Shown here: one piece after another, positions 61,642 to 64,000 of the stretch
How positions within the stretch are numbered: position 1 is the first letter of the stretch
How the letters are laid out: the number at the start of each line of letters is the position of its first letter
From: Pseudomonadota bacterium
GTDB taxonomy: Bacteria; Tectomicrobia; Entotheonellia; Entotheonellales; Entotheonellaceae
Direction: 5' to 3'
NCBI GenBank assembly: GCA_005777235.1
Contig: SXND01000155.1
Location: 1 to 64,000, forward strand
Length of the DNA: 64,000 nt
The notes under the pieces: model-generated
The model's database searches: none
What the model saw: only the letters and a program-made list of their open reading frames with translations
What the model was told of the DNA's origin: nothing
Program-made: the position numbers and the translations under genes

Positions 61642-62808
61642 TTAGCGGTATTCCTGGCGTAACACTTCGGCAGCCTGATACAGCACGCGCAGCTTCTGGG
61701 TGGCGACCTCCATACTGTTGACCGGGCGCTCGGCAAAGGTGCCGAAGCCGCAGTCTGGATTGAGGTAAATCTGTTCCGGCTGACGATGCCGCAGCAGCGC
61801 GTGGACTTTGCCGACGATAAACTCCACCGACTCGATGTCCGCCGAGCGTGGATTGCACACCCCCAGGCCAATTTCCTTATCGGGCGGCAGATCGCCGAGT
61901 ACCTCGACACTGCCGGCGCGCTCGGTGGCGTATTCCAACACCAGTTGCTGCACCTGCATACGACTGAAATAGGGGATGAGCGGATCATACGCCCCTTGCA
62001 ACAGCACCGACTCCTGGCGGCTCCAGTTGCCCCGACAGACGTGTAGACCGGTCTTAATGCCCTCCACGCCCTGCACCACACGATTGATCAGATCGACCGC
62101 AAAGCTTAACTCTTCCTCCGGGCTGCTTTTTTCGGACAGGGCTGCACACATGAACGTATGCGTCGCATGCGGTCCGGCAAAGGCCACTTCCGTCAGCACC
62201 GGCTCGTCAAATTGCACAAAGGCACAACCAGCGTCGCGCAGGGCCAGCAGTTCAGCGCGCAGCAACGCCACCACGTCATTGCCCAGAGCCTCTTTGGTGG
62301 GATAATCCTCGGCGGAGAGTCGTTTCACCCACATCGAGCGTGTGAGTAAATACGGGCCGGGCAAGGCAATTTTGATCGGACGTGTGGTCTGGGCCGCCAC
62401 ACCCTGGTATTCGCCCAGCGCCAGAGGCTCGCGCCGCCGTACCGGCCCGATGACCACCGGATTCTTGATGGCAAAGGCTGGCACATCCAGCGCATTGAGC
62501 AAGCGCTCAAAGGCGGCTTTGTTTTCGACGTAATCGAGCAACTCGGCCAAGCTCATGAGCCGCACGCCGTCGACATGCTCGACGATGAACGAATAGAAAT
62601 TGTCGCGCCATTGCTCGCCATCGCTCACGATATCCACCCCGGCCTGCTCCTGCAGCGCGACGGCTTCCTGCACCGCCTGCGTGGCGATGGGCGCGAACTC
62701 CGCCGCGCTCAGGCGTCCGGCCTGTTTGCGGCGTAAGGCGTTGAGGAGGGCTGGGGAGCGCGGCAAGCTACCGACAACCGTGACGGGGAATAATGGCCAG
62801 GTGTGCAT
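61642..62808 (-). CDS. MetE C-terminal-domain-like methyltransferase
   Basis: 388 residues, about half of full MetE, so only the zinc-binding C-terminal barrel is represented. It shows VTVVGSLPRSPALLNALRRK, the WRDNFYSF region, VQFDEPVLTE, the zinc residues His and Cys in GLHVCRGNW, and the final Cys in NPDCGFGT. Such short forms transfer methyl groups in archaea and many bacteria, using methyl donors other than the polyglutamate folate. The exact methyl donor is not identifiable. The ATG at 62808 follows a weak ribosome site. A palindromic element lies 35 bases upstream. Confidence 0.85.
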   Translation of the reverse strand: MHTWPLFPVTVVGSLPRSPALLNALRRKQAGRLSAAEFAPIATQAVQEAVALQEQAGVDIVSDGEQWRDNFYSFIVEHVDGVRLMSLAELLDYVENKAAFERLLNALDVPAFAIKNPVVIGPVRRREPLALGEYQGVAAQTTRPIKIALPGPYLLTRSMWVKRLSAEDYPTKEALGNDVVALLRAELLALRDAGCAFVQFDEPVLTEVAFAGPHATHTFMCAALSEKSSPEEELSFAVDLINRVVQGVEGIKTGLHVCRGNWSRQESVLLQGAYDPLIPYFSRMQVQQLVLEYATERAGSVEVLGDLPPDKEIGLGVCNPRSADIESVEFIVGKVHALLRHRQPEQIYLNPDCGFGTFAERPVNSMEVATQKLRVLYQAAEVLRQEYR

Positions 62809-62843
62809 AGGATGTGTGCTTTCTTGTGAGCAGACACGGCCAG

Positions 62844-62940
62844 GGCCCCCTGGAAGCGCCACGCTCCAGCGTGGCTGTTGGAGCCGGGCTGGAGCCCGGA
62901 GTGCCCAGGGGGCCATTGGTGTAGGACTGACGCCATGGAC
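62844..62940. repeat. Dispersed palindromic element, long form, copy D
   Basis: Outer arms GGGCCCCCTGG and CCAGGGGGCC, with the inner part CCACGCTCCAGCGTGG and CCGGGCTGGAGCCCGG, and the tail GTAGGACTGACG and ATGGAC as in the copy at 5036-5127. It sits between the TusA-OsmC and MetE-like genes. Confidence 0.85.
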
Positions 62941-62948
62941 AGCGTGCG

Positions 62949-63692
62949 CTAAAAAATCTGCCGCAGCGCAATGTCCAGCGTCACTGGACGCGCCAGGGTA
63001 TTGGTCAGCGGCGAGACAGCCAGCGTGTGGCGCCAGATCTCCTCCAGCACGGCTTCGTCCGCATCAGCTTGCACATAGAGCGTGCCGCTGATGTTGCGAA
63101 AGCCGCTGTGGCCGGCGGATTCGACGCCCAGAAAGACAAAGATATTATCGATTTGCCCACTCAAGGCAATCTCCAGCGCTTCCACCTGAATGCCGCGCCG
63201 CGAGGCGTGGATCTGGAAACCCATGGCCAGACAGGAAGCCAACGCACCCAGAACATACTCCACGGCACTGGGTGCTGCGTCCTCGACATCAAAACTCGCC
63301 GGCTGGCCGACCTCCCAGCTGTGGTTGCGGCAATAGACCGTGGTGTGCAGGCCACCGGACCAGCGCACCCGACACTGCCAGCGATACTCGCGGGCTTGCT
63401 GCTCGGCCAGAGTGGCCTCGGGCTGGACGCTGCCGCCCTTGCGCACAAAATACTTGTTATGCGTCGGATCCGGCGCCCAGCCCAGGTAGGGATTCTTGGT
63501 CATGCGGCACCAGGCTGGGAGGTCTTCGCGCACGCTAATTTCCGTGCTACGAATTTCCAGCACCCCGCCCGGTGGCACGGCATTGACGGCCTTGCGAATA
63601 ATCAACAGCAGGCCAGAACCGCAGTCGAGATTCCCCCCATCACACACGGCATCCGGCGTGAGGTCCGCCGGAGCGTGTACGACTGCTTCCAT
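62949..63692 (-). CDS. TusA-OsmC fusion protein
   Basis: 247 residues. The N-terminal 75 residues are TusA-like: the usual CPxP reads CGSG in GGNLDCGSGLLLIIRKAVN, and the conserved end IPAWCRRTG reads LPAWCRMTKNPYL. The remaining part is an OsmC-type domain (ECRVRWSGGL-like CRVRWSGGLHTTVYCRNHSW and YVLGALASCLAMGFQIHASR), carrying the two thiolate positions typical of peroxide- or organic-hydroperoxide-reducing proteins; the first may be the Cys in VYCRNHS. It links sulfur relay with thiol peroxidase chemistry. The ATG at 63692 follows AAGGAG by eight bases. It ends 12 bases after a DsrE gene. Confidence 0.85.
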   Translation of the reverse strand: MEAVVHAPADLTPDAVCDGGNLDCGSGLLLIIRKAVNAVPPGGVLEIRSTEISVREDLPAWCRMTKNPYLGWAPDPTHNKYFVRKGGSVQPEATLAEQQAREYRWQCRVRWSGGLHTTVYCRNHSWEVGQPASFDVEDAAPSAVEYVLGALASCLAMGFQIHASRRGIQVEALEIALSGQIDNIFVFLGVESAGHSGFRNISGTLYVQADADEAVLEEIWRHTLAVSPLTNTLARPVTLDIALRQIF

Positions 63693-63704
63693 GCCGGGCA
63701 CTCC

Positions 63705-64000
63705 TTAATAACTCATGGACGAAGCACCCGTCGAGAGAAACTCCACGGCTTTGGCGCCCCCGACGATGGTGGCCCCAGAGATCAGCTTGTGCTCGTCCAG
63801 ATTGCGCTTCTTAAAGCACGGCGAACATACCCAGATGGTGCCACCGGCCTCGACAAAATCGGTGAGCAATTTCTTCGCCGGGGCAAACCCCTCTTCATGG
63901 ATGTCGTCCGCATAGCCTTCCTGCGCCAGACGCACGCCTTCGGTGCTCAAGAAGATCACCGTTTCGACCCCTGAGGCCACCGAGGCATTAGCCACCACAC
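63705..64000 (-). CDS. DsrE-family protein, cut by the window edge
   Basis: At least 97 residues of a DsrE/DsrF-like fold, such as VETVIFLSTEGVRLAQEGYA, IWVCSPCFKKRNLDEHKLIS and SGATIVGGAKAVEFLSTG. The Cys in VCSPC corresponds to the sulfur-carrying Cys region of DsrE-like proteins. The expected N-terminal strand lies outside the window, so the start cannot be seen. It precedes the TusA-OsmC gene closely, forming a sulfur-trafficking pair. Confidence 0.8.
   Translation of the reverse strand, partial: VVANASVASGVETVIFLSTEGVRLAQEGYADDIHEEGFAPAKKLLTDFVEAGGTIWVCSPCFKKRNLDEHKLISGATIVGGAKAVEFLSTGASSMSY

Noticed and set aside
1-64000. CRISPR array, prophage, rRNA genes or intact insertion sequence
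   Set aside because: No regularly spaced direct repeats, phage structural genes, rRNA segments or complete transposase were found on either strand.

Overview
The window is a high-GC bacterial chromosome segment with dense coding, short gaps and mostly Shine-Dalgarno-led starts. Gene content points to an uncultured, metabolically versatile soil or sponge-type lineage: luciferase-like (probably F420-dependent) oxidoreductases, class III CoA-transferases, NHL-repeat proteins, a MenD homologue, a CHASE2 cyclase, and the order tig-clpP-clpX / infC-rpmI-rplT / zapA. Candidatus Entotheonella/Tectomicrobia or a related deltaproteobacteria-like group fits best, but this is an inference from gene families; no rRNA is present to settle it.

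Layout. (1) 1-9.3 kb: a broken tyrosine-recombinase gene, then a minus-strand run with a HAD phosphatase, MenD, two flavin-dependent oxidoreductase genes flanking the run, and an acetolactate-synthase-like thiamine enzyme. Its gaps are filled with palindromic repeats. (2) 9.7-12.7 kb: KH-domain protein KhpA, a PilZ protein and two alpha/beta hydrolases. (3) 12.7-21 kb: a minus-strand catabolic run (MmgE/PrpD protein, two tandem NHL proteins, acyl-CoA synthetase, solute-binding protein), then small genes for a ComEA-like helix-hairpin-helix protein, a GlcG-like protein and a DUF423 protein. (4) 21-23.5 kb: a four-carbon acid sugar kinase with a class II aldolase. (5) 23.5-29.4 kb: the housekeeping core, with tRNA-Lys, tRNA-Leu, tig, clpP, clpX, tRNA-Val, infC (AUU start), rpmI, rplT, a coiled-coil gene and zapA. 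(6) 29.6-34.5 kb: a CHASE2 adenylate/guanylate cyclase, an SH3-like protein and an M48 lipoprotein protease, then a TauE/SafE permease. (7) 34.7-43.4 kb: the most unusual block, a DevBCA-like export system with two permeases and an ATPase fused to a cyclic-nucleotide-binding domain, followed by a 1296-residue molybdopterin oxidoreductase fused to a NifU-type iron-sulfur domain. (8) 43.7-49.8 kb: IlvA, two class III CoA-transferases (one lacking the catalytic Asp) and a methylsuccinyl-CoA-dehydrogenase-like flavoprotein. (9) 50.4-58.6 kb: a polytopic membrane protein, an orphan ZnuC-like ATPase, a methyltransferase, a tandem universal stress protein, a TlpA-like thioredoxin, a broken rhodanese gene, an HtrA lipoprotein and a membrane-anchored subtilase. 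(10) 58.7-64 kb: DinB-like protein, hydroxyisobutyrate-dehydrogenase-like protein, a kinase-fold protein without catalytic residues, a MetE-like methyltransferase, a TusA-OsmC fusion and a partial DsrE protein.

Themes: cyclic nucleotide signalling may link the CHASE2 cyclase to the cNMP-binding ABC ATPase 5.5 kb away. Envelope quality control is represented by HtrA, the subtilase and M48. Sulfur and thiol chemistry is represented by TusA-OsmC, DsrE, the rhodanese remnant and TlpA. At least two families of dispersed palindromes sit almost exclusively in gaps between same-strand genes. Mobile remnants are limited to the left edge. No CRISPR array, prophage or intact insertion sequence was seen.
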